From assembly GCA_963924555.1 (NCBI GenBank), contig OZ004582.1, forward strand, positions 1,612,001 through 1,676,000: a stretch of DNA of 64,000 nt, given 5' to 3'. Position numbers and translations under genes: made by a program. Shown in pieces: positions 63,182 to 64,000 of the stretch (position 1 is its first letter; every line of letters begins with the position of its first letter). This DNA is from Crambe crambe. Lineage: Eukaryota; Porifera; Demospongiae; Poecilosclerida; Crambeidae. The notes under the pieces are model-generated. The model did not search any database and was not told the origin of the DNA. It worked only from the letters and a program-made list of their open reading frames with translations.

Positions 63182-64000
63182 TTGTGTGATGAAAGTAATG
63201 ATTATTTTCTATCCAGGATAATGGTAGTGGTTTCTCTCACTGCAACTACATCTGAAATTTCACGTGATGATACCCTTGTACAACATTGTCAGTCCAGTAC
63301 CAGTGAATCGTCTTCTGAACGTTCGATTATCGCTCCTGTAGGAAGTCCTATTAGTGATATATCTACATCATCTGTCTTATCTATGGAGAGCATAATTATT
63401 TGGTGCAGAAATTTCTTTGAAATCTCATTCGTGGACATTTAAGTTAGTCGGGGATTACTCTGCTCCACACCAGCAGGGCAAGACTGCAAGCCAACCAGAG
63501 CGGCAATCCCCATCGGCTGGAGGACAAAAGTCTCCTGTGCAGTGCTATGGTTAAGAGCCCTGCCAGAGGGAAAGGAGGACCAGCAGAGACCCCAGGCAAG
63601 GATCACCGTGGGAAGAGTGCAAATATGCAGGTGGCTAACCTTACTCCCAAAGGGCTGGAGAGACAAGAGGAGAATGAGCCACCAGAGGGCGGTGATGGTG
63701 TAGGGGAGGCATTGGGGAAGGTGACTGCTAGGATGTACTCCATTCAATCCAATCTTAAAGCAGATTTCGGCAAACAAAGCTAATGTTGGGTTAGTGGTAG
63801 GTTGTTGTGGGAGGTTTGTAGCTTCTGTGGTTGGTTGCTGATCTTGAGCTGGCAGTTGAGTGGCTTGGAAAGGAGTTAACTTAGAATCTAGAATGGCTTT
63901 CCTGGACAATGGGTGAATGCCAGCTCCCCTGAATCCTCCTATTAGATGTTCTGGTAGGAAAATTTTGTCCCAAATTTTTGCAATTAGAGATGGAAAAATT
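63182..64000. other. Window end: open frames without homology
   Basis: A plus-strand frame at 63182-63442 is Ser-rich. The two strands of 63439-63909 are both open. The plus-strand version (KSPARGKGGPAETPGKDHRG, then EALGKVTARMYSIQSNLKAD) looks more like a real basic, helical protein and could be the first ORF of a LINE whose remainder lies outside the window. That is a guess. Confidence 0.25.

Noticed and set aside
63439-63909. 156-codon minus-strand frame as a membrane protein
   Set aside because: Its hydrophobic stretch is the complement of a basic plus-strand frame, there is no homology, and codon use looks incidental.

Overview
The window reads as animal nuclear DNA from an early-branching metazoan, most likely a demosponge. 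This is inferred from the AT-rich sequence full of TAGCTAGCT-type words, very short introns (often 38-60 bp), and gene and transposon families known from sponges and cnidarians. I see no prokaryotic operons, rRNA, tRNA or CRISPR arrays. Nearly all of it is a transposon graveyard in which elements of many superfamilies sit next to or inside one another. A few low-copy, uncharacterised multi-exon genes lie between them.

Layout. 0-3.1 kb: a coding fragment, a DIRS-like fossil and a Ty3/Gypsy fossil. 3.5-9.1 kb (minus strand): a DDE-like family gene, a two-exon zinc-finger start, a SWIM-ending transposase-like gene and other fragments. 9.3-9.8 kb: an 82-bp tandem repeat. 10-16 kb: a HIRAN-like pseudogene (+) and two multi-exon uncharacterised genes (-), one resembling DUF3987 helicase-like proteins. 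16.2-20.1 kb: a transposase-like fragment, a pogo N-terminus and a second Ty3/Gypsy fossil. 20.7-23.6 kb: a fold-back MITE and a complete 2.6-kb hAT element with 5-bp target duplications. 23.9-28.1 kb: a HECT-like pseudogene, a decayed transposase-exonuclease fusion and a Tc1/IS630-like transposase (-). 28.6-32 kb: repeats, hAT remains and an IS3-like DDE fragment. 32.2-37.5 kb: a long inverted duplication whose left arm alone carries a Merlin element. 39-41.6 kb: a spliced integrase fragment, a HECT-like gene and a second IS3-like transposase. 42-45.4 kb: a CACTA/Plavaka-like transposase split by a 937-bp MITE. 46-50 kb: a Tc1/mariner deletion derivative, a poorly understood minus-strand gene and a 295-bp MITE. 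50.05-53.81 kb: a complete TTAA-flanked Kolobok-like element. 54.6-57.1 kb: a hAT transposase (-) split by a 456-bp MITE. 57-64 kb: tandem repeats, an unnamed transposase-like family, a pogo DDE domain and largely empty sequence.

The most interesting object is the 3757-bp element at 50051-53807. It has 13-bp terminal inverted repeats, TTAA on both sides and an eight-exon gene. That gene joins a D-D-E transposase (GHNWEGTS type) to a C-terminal DEDDh exonuclease whose motifs can all be read. A second, diverged copy at 25.2-26.6 kb has the same domain order. Both copies carry a TAA stop followed by a +1 frame change at the same place in the transposase. Nested insertions give relative ages: the Merlin element is younger than the inverted duplication, and two MITEs are younger than the transposase genes they split.
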